Positions 23,165-30,932 are shown, counted from the first letter of the stretch. The stretch is DNA of 64,000 bases from Acidimicrobiia bacterium (GCA_023264995.1 JAHFUR010000020.1:16634-80633); one strand, 5' to 3'. Numbers and translations are program-made. Notes: generated by a model not told the origin, from the letters alone.

Positions 23165-23805
23165 CGGACTGCACCTGACGCCGGCTCGGCGATGCGCTCC
23201 GGCGGGCCGACGGCGTGGAGGGAGGCGGGGAAGGCGGCCGGCACGACGGCCTGGGGTACCCCGCTCAGCAAGGCCAGCGACAGAGGGACCTGCACGAACT
23301 GTGTGGCGCCGGCGGCGAGCAGCGCCTTGACCGTGCGGAGCACCGCCAGGCGTTGACCGGCGACGGCCATCACCGCGGCCACCAGCGCCTTCGAGGGGGC
23401 GTCGGTGAGCTGAGTGAGGTCGCGCAGGTACGTGTCGACCGTGGCCTGCTCGACCAGGCCGGCGAAGTCCACCAGCGCGGCGGGCGTCGCCAGGTCGGCG
23501 CCGGCCAACAGGGCCTGGAAGGTGGGGTGCGGTGCGTCCTGCACCTTGGCGCTCGGGTCGACGGCGGTCGTGCGGGCTTGGAACGCCTGCAAGTGCGCGG
23601 TGTGCTGGCGCCGGCTGTCGGCGACGAACGTGCGCATGGTCGACAGGGCCGGTCCGGCGAGGCCGGCGAGGCCGCGAGCGGTGGTCGACTCGCCGTAGGT
23701 GGCGACGGCGACGGCCTCGAGGGCGGACGCCGTTTGCAGGATCTGGACGTCGAGGGTGCCGTCGGCGTGGGCCGCCGGCGCTCGCGCCCACGTGGCGCCG
23801 GCCAC
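23161..23805 (-). CDS. Ferritin-like exported protein, start codon unclear
   Basis: At least 214 residues from GTG 23805. The helical pattern (ILQTASALEAVAVATYGE, RRQHTAHLQAFQA, LVEQATVDTYLRDL, AGQRLAVLRTVKALL) is ferritin-like and parallels the downstream gene. The frame stays open upstream to TGA 23914-23916 and encodes what looks like a twin-arginine leader (AVPRRTVLVRLGGLAVAG), but that stretch has no ATG, GTG or TTG. Either the GTG is right and the leader is lost, a rare start such as CTG is used, or there is a sequence error. Overlaps the following gene by four bases. Confidence 0.68.
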   Translation of the reverse strand: MAGATWARAPAAHADGTLDVQILQTASALEAVAVATYGESTTARGLAGLAGPALSTMRTFVADSRRQHTAHLQAFQARTTAVDPSAKVQDAPHPTFQALLAGADLATPAALVDFAGLVEQATVDTYLRDLTQLTDAPSKALVAAVMAVAGQRLAVLRTVKALLAAGATQFVQVPLSLALLSGVPQAVVPAAFPASLHAVGPPERIAEPASGAVR

Positions 23806-23913
23806 GGCAAGCCCGCCCAGGCGGACCAGGACGGTCCGGCGGGGGACCGCGCTCCGGTCAGCGTCGACGGTGGCGGGGCGTGTTCGGCGTACTCCCGAGT
23901 ATCGCCGATGCGC

Positions 23914-24618
23914 TCAGCGGGCGGCGAGTCGACGCCCGCCGGCGCCCATCCGACCCCGCACCAGGGCGGCGACGGCCAGGAGCGCAGCCAAGCCCTCGGC
24001 CACCTTCACCGGGTACTCCTCGAACGAGTACGGGTCGAGGTGGTCGACGAGGGGGATCGTGACCTCCCGGGCCAGGAAGTAGAGCACGATGAGGACCGTC
24101 GTCGACACGATCACCGACCCGTAGGCGGCCCGGGACGGCTGCAACCACACCAGGACGGCCTGCCCGATCAGGAGCACGCCCGAGACGGCGAAGAAGGCAC
24201 CGAGCACCCACCCTTCCGCCCAGTGCTCGGGTACCAGGGCGCAATGGACCACGCCGGTGAAGATCAGCGCGGCGGCGGCGAGGTCGTCGACCGGTCGGGG
24301 CTCGGCCCCCTGCCGGAAGAAGGGCAGCAGCACCCGCAGGGCCAGGGCGCCGACGGCCAGCCCACCCATGACGGCGAGGACGTACCAGCCCCGTTCCTCC
24401 ACGTCCGACGTGCTGGCCTCCATGGCCACGGGCCCGGCTGTTCCTGGCCCGGCCCCGACCGCAGGGCCGCCGGGCGCGGGCTGGACGACCGGCGTCGCCG
24501 CCGGCGCCTCGTGGGCGAGGGCGGGGCCGACCCCCAGCAACGTCGCGGCCGCGGCCACGACCGCCGTCCGGATGACGGCCCGCCGTACCCATGTTCTGCC
24601 CTTGTCGTCTCGCGTCAC
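23914..24618 (-). CDS. Membrane protein with signal peptide, function unknown
   Basis: Encodes 234 residues from GTG 24616-24618, chosen because AAGGAGCGG lies upstream. A signal peptide (VRRAVIRTAVVAAAATLLG, cleavage near ALAHEA) is followed by a Pro/Ala/Gly-rich segment and five predicted helices: about 78-100, 115-133, 139-160, 165-185 and 205-222. A C-A-L-V-P-E-H-W motif ends helix 2. It precedes two ferritin-like genes and is divergent from the cupredoxin, which suggests a redox or metal role, inferred only from position. Confidence 0.72.
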   Translation of the reverse strand: MTRDDKGRTWVRRAVIRTAVVAAAATLLGVGPALAHEAPAATPVVQPAPGGPAVGAGPGTAGPVAMEASTSDVEERGWYVLAVMGGLAVGALALRVLLPFFRQGAEPRPVDDLAAAALIFTGVVHCALVPEHWAEGWVLGAFFAVSGVLLIGQAVLVWLQPSRAAYGSVIVSTTVLIVLYFLAREVTIPLVDHLDPYSFEEYPVKVAEGLAALLAVAALVRGRMGAGGRRLAAR

Positions 24619-24747
24619 GGGGACCGCTCCTTGCGCTCGTTGTCGGCCCTTCTTCGGAGCCGCCCGGCCCCCCGGACGATGGCCCGTCGCCTGTTTCATC
24701 CGAACGTCGTGTCATCCGCTGCCGCCGGCGGGACCGAACAGTGCATC

Positions 24748-25176
24748 GTGAACACAAACCGAAGGACACCACGCCAGGTACTTGCTGCGGCGGGACTTGG
24801 GCTCGCCCTCGTGTTCGCAGGGTGCGGAGGTGGCAGCGACAAGCCGGCGTCCACCGCGGCGTCGTCGACGCCGACCCCCGCAGTGCAGTCGAACACCGTG
24901 ACCCTGAAGCTCATCGCCTTCAAGCCCGAAGCCTTGACCGTCAAGGCCGGGACCGCGGTGACGTGGAAGAACGAGGACGGCACCGATCACAGCGTGACGT
25001 CGGGTGTGGTGAAGCAGGAGGGCGGCGGCGTCAAGGACACACCGGACGGCAAGTTCGACTCCGGGACCCTCGGAGCCGGCAAGTCCTTCAGCTTCACCTT
25101 CGCGTCCGCCGGTACCTACACCTTCTACTGCAAGTTCCACCCCGCAACCATGCGGGGGACCATCACGGTCACCTAG
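24748..25176 (+). CDS. Cupredoxin (plastocyanin-like) lipoprotein
   Basis: Encodes 142 residues. A basic N-terminus and lipobox V-F-A-G-C26 make it a lipoprotein; a Ser/Thr/Pro linker follows. Residues about 50-142 are a cupredoxin with blue-copper ligands His81 (G-T-D-H-S), Cys128, His131 and Met135 (Y-C-K-F-H-P-A-T-M). Such proteins shuttle electrons outside the membrane. GTG 24748 gives the best signal peptide; no good ribosome site is seen and a GTG farther upstream is possible. The next gene starts 65 bases downstream. Confidence 0.85.
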   Translation: MNTNRRTPRQVLAAAGLGLALVFAGCGGGSDKPASTAASSTPTPAVQSNTVTLKLIAFKPEALTVKAGTAVTWKNEDGTDHSVTSGVVKQEGGGVKDTPDGKFDSGTLGAGKSFSFTFASAGTYTFYCKFHPATMRGTITVT

Positions 25177-25241
25177 GTCCGGCTCCCGCCGGACCGCCAC
25201 GCAGTACCTGAAATCCCTATCACCCCTACACGGAGGATCTG

Positions 25242-26507
25242 TTGAACAAACTGACACTGCGACTCGCCGGTGCGGCAGTGGCACTGGCTCTGACCGGTGC
25301 CGCATGTGGCAGCAGCGACGACAAGAGCACGTCGACGCAACCCACCACCGGTGCCACCACCGCGCCGTCGGCGGCGCCCTCGTCGAACACCGGCGCGGCC
25401 ACCCTGCGGGCCGGCCTGACTGGGCTGCTGAGCGAGCACGTCTACCTGGCCGCGCTGGCCACCGGCTCGGCGCTGCGAGGGGACACCAAGGGCTTCGAGG
25501 CCTACGCCACCGCCCTGAACGGCCCGACCAACAGCAACACGTCCGACCTCGTCGCCGCCATCACCTCGGTGTACGGCGCTGACGTCGGCAAGGCGTTCGA
25601 CGGCCTGTGGCGCAGCAACGGCCACATCCCCGGCTTCGTCGCCTACACCCAGGCCGTGGCCGCCAACGACAAGCCCGCTGCCGACAAGGCCGTCGCCGAC
25701 CTGCTGGCCTACGCCAAGACCTTCGGCACCACGATGAACTCGGTCAACAGCAACCTCCCGGCCGCGGCCGTCGAGGAGGGCGTGAAGATGCACATCACCA
25801 CGCTGAAGGCCGTCGTCGACGCCCAGAAGGCCGGCGACCAGACCGCCGTCTACACGTCGCTGCGGGTGGCCTACGCCCACATGGCTGACTTCGCCGCCAC
25901 CCTCGCTGGCGCCACCGTGGCCAAGTACCCGAACATCGACGGCTCAGCCACCTCCAAGGCGGCCACGCTCCGTGCCGGGCTCACCTCGTTGCTGCGGGAG
26001 CACGTCCTGCTCGCCGCCAGCGCCACCGGTGGTGCCCTCGGCGGTCGTGCCCCCCAGTTCGACGCCGCTGCCGCTGCGCTGAACGGCCCGACCAACAGCA
26101 ACACCGCTGACATCGTCGCCGCCATCACCTCGGTGTACGGCGCTGACGTCGGCAAGGCGTTCGACGGCCTGTGGCGCAGCAACGGCCACATCCCCGGCTT
26201 CGTCGCCTACACCAAGGCCGTCGCCGCCAACGACAAGCCGGCTGCCGACAAGGCCGTGGCCGACCTGCTGGCCTACGCCACCACCTTCGGGACCACGATG
26301 AACTCGGTCAACAGCAACCTCCCGGCTGCCGCGGTGACCGACGCCATCAAGATGCACATCACCACGCTGAAGGCCGTCGTCGACGCCCAGAAGGCCGGCG
26401 ACGCCACCCTGACCGCCACCACCCTGCGGGCCGCTGTGGCCCACATGTCCGACACCGCTGCGGTCCTCGCCGACGCCACGGTGAAGAAGTTCCCCGAGAA
26501 GTTCTAA
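25242..26507 (+). CDS. Lipoprotein with two nearly identical modules
   Basis: Encodes 421 residues from TTG 25242, after GGAGGATCT. Lipobox T-G-A-A-C22, then a Ser/Thr/Ala linker to about residue 52. Two modules follow, about 53-231 and 241-421, offset by 188 residues, each with LRAGLT-[GS]-LL, LNGPTNSNT, a GKAFDGLWRSNGHIPGFVAY core, NLPAAAV and MHITTLKAVVDAQKAGD. They are helical and rich in His, Asn and Lys but have no motif I can assign. A stretch of about 101 bases is identical between modules. It may act with the cupredoxin upstream; the ECF sigma gene follows a terminator. Confidence 0.8.
   Translation: MNKLTLRLAGAAVALALTGAACGSSDDKSTSTQPTTGATTAPSAAPSSNTGAATLRAGLTGLLSEHVYLAALATGSALRGDTKGFEAYATALNGPTNSNTSDLVAAITSVYGADVGKAFDGLWRSNGHIPGFVAYTQAVAANDKPAADKAVADLLAYAKTFGTTMNSVNSNLPAAAVEEGVKMHITTLKAVVDAQKAGDQTAVYTSLRVAYAHMADFAATLAGATVAKYPNIDGSATSKAATLRAGLTSLLREHVLLAASATGGALGGRAPQFDAAAAALNGPTNSNTADIVAAITSVYGADVGKAFDGLWRSNGHIPGFVAYTKAVAANDKPAADKAVADLLAYATTFGTTMNSVNSNLPAAAVTDAIKMHITTLKAVVDAQKAGDATLTATTLRAAVAHMSDTAAVLADATVKKFPEKF
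25398..26504 (+). repeat. Tandem intragenic duplication (two modules, 564-bp offset)
   Basis: Bases 25398-25934 and 25962-26504 encode homologous modules. Within them 25549-25649 and 26113-26213 are identical base for base, although flanking parts differ by many substitutions, which indicates recent duplication with partial divergence or ongoing gene conversion. Confidence 0.85.
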
Positions 26508-26523
26508 GCGGGAACGGGCCCTG

Positions 26524-26565
26524 AGAACGGGCGCAGCGCCGAGGCCGGCGCTGCGCCCGTTCTTT
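26524..26565 (+). terminator. Intrinsic terminator after the two-module lipoprotein
   Basis: A perfect 17-base stem, AGAACGGGCGCAGCGCC (26524-26540) with its complement at 26547-26563, a six-base loop and a short T run. It lies 17 bases after the stop and separates the lipoprotein from the sigma-factor gene. Confidence 0.85.
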
Positions 26566-26614
26566 CGCGCCTGGGGGCATCCAGCGCGGCCCCCGGTGCC
26601 GAACAAGGGATGCT

Positions 26615-27202
26615 GTGTACGTGGAAACCCTTGGAGAAGCCAGTGACGCCGCACTCGTAGTGGCCATCGGGCGTTGGCGCGAGGAGGCGTTGGCTGAGGC
26701 CTACCGCCGTCATGCCGGCGCCTCCTACGCACTGGCGCGTCGGCTCCTCAACGACAACGCCCTGGCCGAGGAGGTGCTCCAAGAGGTGTTCCTCCGCCTC
26801 TGGAACGCCCCGGAGCGCTTCGATGCCGAGCGGGGGAGCCTGCGGGCCTTCCTGCTGGCCCAGATCCACGGGCGTTCCGTGGACCTGCTCCGGTCTGAAA
26901 CCTCACGCCGCCGGCGTGAGGAACGTGAAGCACGGGAGTCGCCCCGTTTCGGCGACGATATCGAACGGGAGGTGATCGACCTGACTGTGTCCGAGAAAGT
27001 GAAAGAGGTCGTCGCCGCCCTTCCCACCGACGAGCGCAAAGCCATTGAGCTCGCCTATTTCGGCGGACACACCTACCGGCAGGTCGCGGTGATGCTGGAA
27101 GCCCCTGAGGGTACGATCAAGAGCCGTATCCGCTCGGGCCTCCGGCGACTGCAGAAGGATCTCGCCGAGGCTGGAATTGGAGCGACATGGGCCGAGATCT
27201 GA
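26615..27202 (+). CDS. ECF RNA polymerase sigma factor
   Basis: Encodes 195 residues. Region 2 spans about 20-90 (YRRHAGASYALARRLLNDN, then E-V-L-Q-E-V-F-L-R-L-W), region 4 about 130-185 with the helix-turn-helix TYRQVAVMLEAPEGTIKSRI. It directs RNA polymerase to a small set of promoters on release from its anti-sigma factor. GTG 26615 (AAGGGA four bases upstream) or GTG 26621 may be the start. The 3' end overlaps the anti-sigma gene by 16 bases, the usual arrangement for SigK/RskA-type pairs. Likely targets are the neighbouring cupredoxin, lipoprotein and ferritin-like genes (inference). Confidence 0.92.
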   Translation: MYVETLGEASDAALVVAIGRWREEALAEAYRRHAGASYALARRLLNDNALAEEVLQEVFLRLWNAPERFDAERGSLRAFLLAQIHGRSVDLLRSETSRRRREEREARESPRFGDDIEREVIDLTVSEKVKEVVAALPTDERKAIELAYFGGHTYRQVAVMLEAPEGTIKSRIRSGLRRLQKDLAEAGIGATWAEI

Positions 27203-27966
27203 CGCATCCAGAGGCAAGCGAGCTGCTCGGCGCCTACGCGCTCGACGCGCTCGACACCGGGGAGTGCGAGGCCGTCGAGGCCCACCTGGCGTCGTGCCTG
27301 GCGTGCACCACCGAGGTGGCCCGCCACCGCGAGGTCGCCGGCCTTCTCACCCCGGGCTATGCCGTGCCCCCGCCCGGCGTGTGGGAGCGGATCTCTGCCG
27401 CCCTGGAGGAAGTGCCGCCACCGTTGACGCTGGCCCCGGTCCGCGCCGAGCCGCCGGCGCCCCCTAGCAATGTCGTCCCGCTCCGGCCCCGCTCCCGGCG
27501 CATCGGGACGGGTATCGCGGCCATGGTGGCCGTTGCGGCCGTGGCCATGATCGGGTTCCTCGGCGTGCGGGTCAGCAACGACGGGCGCCGTATCGATGAG
27601 CTCGCTGGTGCTCAGGCTCCGGCCGACCAGCTCCAGCGGTCGGCCCGGGCGGCTGTGGCCGCGCCCGACGCCCGGCTCGTCGAGCTGAGCTCCACCGACG
27701 GTGCCAGGACAGCCGAGGCGGTCCTGCTGCGTGACGGCACGGGGTACCTGGTCAAGCACAACCTCCCTACTCTCGCGAGCGACCAGACCTACCAGCTGTG
27801 GGCGCTTGTCGGCACCTCGAAGATCTCCGTGGGCGTGCTCGGCTCGCAGCCCGACGTGGTCGCGTTCAAGTACTCGGGCGACGCCTGGGCCTTGGCCATC
27901 ACCCAGGAGAAGGCCGGCGGCGTGGAGACCACCCGTCGCGACCCGGTGGTGGTCGGCCGGGTCTGA
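27187..27966 (+). CDS. Membrane anti-sigma factor, RskA type
   Basis: Encodes 259 residues. The N-terminal zinc-binding anti-sigma domain has H33-x3-C37-x2-C40 (E-A-H-L-A-S-C-L-A-C). One membrane helix lies near residues 100-120 (GTGIAAMVAVAAVAMIGFLG). The extracytoplasmic part is an RskA C-terminal domain with Y-Q-L-W-A-L and F-K-Y-S-G-D-A-W strands. It should hold the ECF sigma factor at the membrane and release it on proteolysis. Start ATG 27187 lies inside the sigma gene, consistent with coupling. Confidence 0.92.
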   Translation: MGRDLTHPEASELLGAYALDALDTGECEAVEAHLASCLACTTEVARHREVAGLLTPGYAVPPPGVWERISAALEEVPPPLTLAPVRAEPPAPPSNVVPLRPRSRRIGTGIAAMVAVAAVAMIGFLGVRVSNDGRRIDELAGAQAPADQLQRSARAAVAAPDARLVELSSTDGARTAEAVLLRDGTGYLVKHNLPTLASDQTYQLWALVGTSKISVGVLGSQPDVVAFKYSGDAWALAITQEKAGGVETTRRDPVVVGRV

Positions 27967-27969
27967 GGT

Positions 27970-28827
27970 TCAGCCGGCCCGCTGCAGGTCGCGCAGGGCC
28001 CGGTACCCGATGAACGTGGCCCCCGCCCGTCGGCTCAGCGAGCGGAGCGAGGAGTGGCCGGTGACCAGGTCGTAGTCATCGGCCCGGCCGGCCCAGTCGG
28101 GGGCCAACGCCCGCAGCTCAGCGGCATCGACCGCCGGCCGGACGTGGATCTCGGTGACGCCTTCGGGAAGCTCGGTCAACGCTCGCTCGATGGCCCGCCG
28201 GCTCCCGGCGCGGGGCACATGTAGGAAGTTGTCGGGGAAGACGACGCCCTCCTCGGCGGCAAGGCGACGGAACGGGAACCCCACAGACCGTTCGGTGGCC
28301 GCCCCGCCGAGCCGGAGCGGCAGGCGGAAGTCGACGGCCAGCTCCAGGTAGATGTCGAAGAACTCCGGGCGCAGTTCGAGCGCGGCCATGTGCGAGGCCA
28401 GGTGGGTGACGTCGAACCCCCAGTAGATGGCCCGCTCGACCTGGGCCCGGCACTCGCGGCGGACCTCGTCGAGGTCGGCGTGGTCCCACAGGTCGGCGCA
28501 GGTCCGGGGGAAGCCCCCGTCGCCGTCGAGGAGGGACGGGGCGTGGGTGATCGGCCCCCAGCGGTACAGGTCGTGCTCGGCGTTGAGGGTGAGCTGGACC
28601 CCCACGTCCTCGCCCCGGTGACGGGCGGCGGCATCGCGGGCCCACGGGCAGGGCACCATGAGGCCGGCGCTGGTCCCGGTGCCGTCGCGGAGGGCCTCGT
28701 ACACGCCGAGGTTGGCCGAGTGGCAGGAGCCCAGGTCGTCGCAGGTGACGATGAGGAGCCGGGAGCCGGCTGGGTACCCCAGCCGTTCTACGAGCGGGCG
28801 GCCATCGATCGGACGTCCATCGAGCAT
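27970..28827 (-). CDS. YdjC/ChbG-like carbohydrate deacetylase
   Basis: Encodes 285 residues from ATG 28827; ATG 28890 would add 21 residues and neither has a clear ribosome site. The core has L-I-V-T-C-D-D-L-G-S-C-H (metal-binding Asp-Asp and the following His), V-G-V-Q-L-T-L-N-A-E-H (third ligand segment), V-T-H-L-A-S-H-M-A-A-L and T-E-I-H-V-R-P-A, the pattern of YdjC/ChbG deacetylases that remove acetyl from chito-oligosaccharides or hopanoid-linked GlcNAc (HpnK). Substrate unknown. It runs convergently into the anti-sigma gene. Confidence 0.83.
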   Translation of the reverse strand: MLDGRPIDGRPLVERLGYPAGSRLLIVTCDDLGSCHSANLGVYEALRDGTGTSAGLMVPCPWARDAAARHRGEDVGVQLTLNAEHDLYRWGPITHAPSLLDGDGGFPRTCADLWDHADLDEVRRECRAQVERAIYWGFDVTHLASHMAALELRPEFFDIYLELAVDFRLPLRLGGAATERSVGFPFRRLAAEEGVVFPDNFLHVPRAGSRRAIERALTELPEGVTEIHVRPAVDAAELRALAPDWAGRADDYDLVTGHSSLRSLSRRAGATFIGYRALRDLQRAG

Positions 28828-28897
28828 CGTCACGCCTGAGACGGTACTGGGGCCGGGGCGGTCGGCGGGTGCCTCGGGCCCCGGCCCCATGCTGCGG

Positions 28898-29074
28898 TCA
28901 GCCTTGGCGGACCTTGCCTCTCACGTAGGCGGCGATCGTGCCCGTCGTGACCTGCACGTTGTGCTTCTTCTTCACGTGCTCGGCCACCTTGGCCATCAGC
29001 TCGTCCTCAGTGGACCCAGACCCCTGCCAACGGCAGGCGTGGTTCTCATCCCTTCAAGCGAAGCGGTATGCCAC
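28898..29074 (-). pseudogene. DUF1059-like small metal-binding protein with in-frame TGA at its first Cys
   Basis: From GTG 29072-29074, with an excellent ribosome site (AAGGAGGAG, 29077-29085), the frame reads MAYRFA, then TGA (29054-29056), then RDENHACRWQGSGSTEDELM and AKVAEHVKKKHNVQ to the TGA stop at 28898-28900: 58 codons before the stop. DUF1059 proteins have C-R-D-x-G-x2-C-x-W, so the TGA stands exactly where the first Cys codon (TGC/TGT) should be. All else appears intact. It is a one-base nonsense mutation, a sequence error, or selenocysteine. A CCTGCC-GTT-GGCAGG hairpin begins 16 bases after the TGA (29023-29037). Confidence 0.6.
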
Positions 29075-29156
29075 GGCTCCTCCTTGTGATGCGCGTCTCC
29101 GCGCGGTGATGTACTCGAGGGTATCCGGAGCCCCCCGCTACCTCGGATGGCGGTCT

Positions 29157-29771
29157 TCAGCTTGCGGCCGGCGCAACCCGGCCGTTGGGGAGCAGCGTGC
29201 AGGCGGCCCACAGGCCCTGGGCGCCCTCCCGGGCCTGGCGGGCGATGGCGGCGAACTCGTCGGTATGGGCGACGTTGGGCGGGATGGTGAGGAGCTGGGC
29301 GAACCCCCGCCTCAACAGCTCGGCATTGACGAAAAGACCGTCGTCCTTGCGGTAGACGTAGGCCAGCAGGCGCCCGTAGCGGTCGCGCTGCTCGGCATCG
29401 CCCACCAGGCGGACGGCGGTGCCGGGGGGCAGCACACTGGAGGTGAACCGGCTGGCCTCCTTCCCGAAGCACCCGACCGGCTGGTTCGGCGCCTTGGTCT
29501 CCGGCGTGTCGATACCGATGAGCCGGACCCGCTCGCCGCCGGCGACCTCGATGGTGTCGCCGTCGACCACCCGGCGCACGAGCACATCGACCCCACCGGG
29601 GAGGACGCCGGTGGCCGGCGCCGGCGACGGCAGGGCGGCCGCCCGCTGGTGGGCGCACCCGCCGAGCACGGCGGCCAGCACGGCGACCAGCATCGCGACG
29701 AGCGCGACGACCACCGCCGGCGCCCGGCGCAGGGGGCCGGCGCCGGGCCTCAGGCGGCGATCTTGGCGCAC
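29157..29771 (-). CDS. Staphylococcal-nuclease-like lipoprotein
   Basis: Encodes about 204 residues from GTG 29769-29771, chosen because it gives a basic n-region, hydrophobic core and lipobox V-L-G-G-C; an upstream GTG at 29846 would overlap the previous gene by 97 bases. The catalytic motifs are complete: V-V-D-G-D-T, R-L-I-G-I-D-T-P-E (Arg, Asp and Glu) and D-R-Y-G-R. Thermonuclease-fold proteins cut DNA and RNA with calcium, and this one would act outside the membrane. It overlaps the small gene upstream by 22 bases. Confidence 0.83.
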   Translation of the reverse strand: MRQDRRLRPGAGPLRRAPAVVVALVAMLVAVLAAVLGGCAHQRAAALPSPAPATGVLPGGVDVLVRRVVDGDTIEVAGGERVRLIGIDTPETKAPNQPVGCFGKEASRFTSSVLPPGTAVRLVGDAEQRDRYGRLLAYVYRKDDGLFVNAELLRRGFAQLLTIPPNVAHTDEFAAIARQAREGAQGLWAACTLLPNGRVAPAAS

Positions 29772-29932
29772 GCCTGCTGCAGGGCCTGTCGGGCCGCGGC
29801 AAGGCCCTGCTTGCCGACGTGGCGGGTGTGCTCGTCGAGCTCCCACGGGGCCGGCTGGCGGCCGGGCGCGGCGGGGTCGGCGACGGGGACAGCCGGGGTT
29901 GCAGTGGGCAGGAGTGCCAGCTGGTCGTGCAT
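29750..29932 (-). CDS. Small conserved-looking hypothetical protein
   Basis: Encodes 60 residues: a Pro/Ala-rich N-terminal half and a helical C-terminal half (WELDEHTRHVGKQGLAAARQ, then ALQQACAKIAA). Composition and third-position GC fit a real gene, and the end overlaps the nuclease start. ATG 29930-29932 has only a weak GGGA in front. I do not recognise a family. Confidence 0.55.
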   Translation of the reverse strand: MHDQLALLPTATPAVPVADPAAPGRQPAPWELDEHTRHVGKQGLAAARQALQQACAKIAA

Positions 29933-30106
29933 GGTCCCAGGATGACAGGGGGGTGCGACATTTTGGTCGGGGGCGTGGCCTGGCGAGCCTGCTCGGGCCC
30001 GTCGTGAAACGTGTTGTTCACCATGCTGCTATCGCGACGACTTCGGCGTTGAGTAGGGTGATGGTGGGTAGCCGCTCAAGGAGCAACCCGAAAAGGTCGA
30101 CGTAAC

Positions 30107-30132
30107 GGGAACAGGCACGGCTGCCCAGCGTT
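30107..30132 (+). promoter_or_regulatory. Candidate ECF-type promoter for the 64-residue gene
   Basis: GGGAACA (30107-30113) and CGTT (30129-30132), 15 bases apart, resemble SigH/SigE-type ECF promoters. The expected start would fall near 30139-30141, next to GTG 30141 and ATG 30144, giving an almost leaderless transcript. Confidence 0.35.
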
Positions 30133-30143
30133 GGGAGTGAGTG

Positions 30144-30338
30144 ATGAGCGAAACGCTTGAGATCGAGGCCATCAACCAGGCCCTGGAAATGATTGACAAG
30201 AGCCTCGGTGTGATGCACACGCGCGAGCTTGTCTCCACGAGCGAGGTGTCCAACCTCCTGCTCGACATGCGGTCCATCCTTGCCTCGGCGGGGATCGACC
30301 TCGTGGAGATGCGAGAAGTCGTCCCGAGCCCGAACTAG
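30144..30338 (+). CDS. Small hypothetical protein
   Basis: Encodes 64 residues from ATG 30144 (GGGAGTGA just upstream; GTG 30141 is one codon earlier). It is acidic and predicted helical (IEAINQALEMIDKSLGVM, VSNLLLDMRSILASAG), with no Cys and no membrane segment. A possible ECF-type promoter lies directly in front. The stop overlaps that of the convergent PAP2 gene. Family unknown; texture suggests a small dimeric helical protein. Confidence 0.65.
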   Translation: MSETLEIEAINQALEMIDKSLGVMHTRELVSTSEVSNLLLDMRSILASAGIDLVEMREVVPSPN

Positions 30339-30901
30339 GGGCGTCCCGCCGCCTGGGTGGCGGTCGTCGGCATGAGCCGGCGGCCGATCAGGCCCAGGGC
30401 CACGCCGACGGCAATCCCGCCGGCCACGTCCGAGGCGTGGTGGATCTTCACGTAGATCCGGCTGGTGGCCACGAGCGCGGCCACAACCGCGTACAGGGGC
30501 CAGAGGTCGTCGTCCTCGGAGAGGATGATGGCCGCGCTGACCGCCGAGGTGGCGTGGCCGCTCGGGAAGCTGCTGGTGAGGGGCCGACGCACTCGTAGCG
30601 GGCGCTCGACCTCCCACGGTGGTCTCGTCCGCCGGAAGCACGACTTGATGATGCCGTTGACCAGGACCGACTCGACGCCCATGGCCGCTGTCATGTGCAG
30701 GGCGCCCGCCAGGTTGTCGCCCTGTCGGAGGGCCTTGAGGGTGCCGAACATGACCCAGATGAGGCCGAAGTCGCCCAGCTCGGACGCGGCGTAGAACACC
30801 CGGTCGGCGACCACGTTGCCCCGCAGCCGGTCGAAGGCCCGGTCGACGGCGGTGTCGAAGCTGGCCACACCCCTGCGAGCGGTGCGGACATGGTGCTTCA
30901 C
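30335..30901 (-). CDS. PAP2-family membrane phosphatase
   Basis: Encodes 188 residues from GTG 30899-30901; no ribosome site is visible. The three phosphatase motifs are intact: K-S-C-F-R-R-T-R-P, P-S-G-H and S-R-I-Y-V-K-I-H-H-A-S-D. Several hydrophobic segments span the membrane. Family members dephosphorylate undecaprenyl pyrophosphate, phosphatidic acid or phosphatidylglycerophosphate. The longer upstream frame is a shadow of the RecB-like gene. Confidence 0.85.
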   Translation of the reverse strand: MKHHVRTARRGVASFDTAVDRAFDRLRGNVVADRVFYAASELGDFGLIWVMFGTLKALRQGDNLAGALHMTAAMGVESVLVNGIIKSCFRRTRPPWEVERPLRVRRPLTSSFPSGHATSAVSAAIILSEDDDLWPLYAVVAALVATSRIYVKIHHASDVAGGIAVGVALGLIGRRLMPTTATQAAGRP

Positions 30902-30932
30902 GATGGGGAAGACGCTACCTGTTCGGCTGCCC

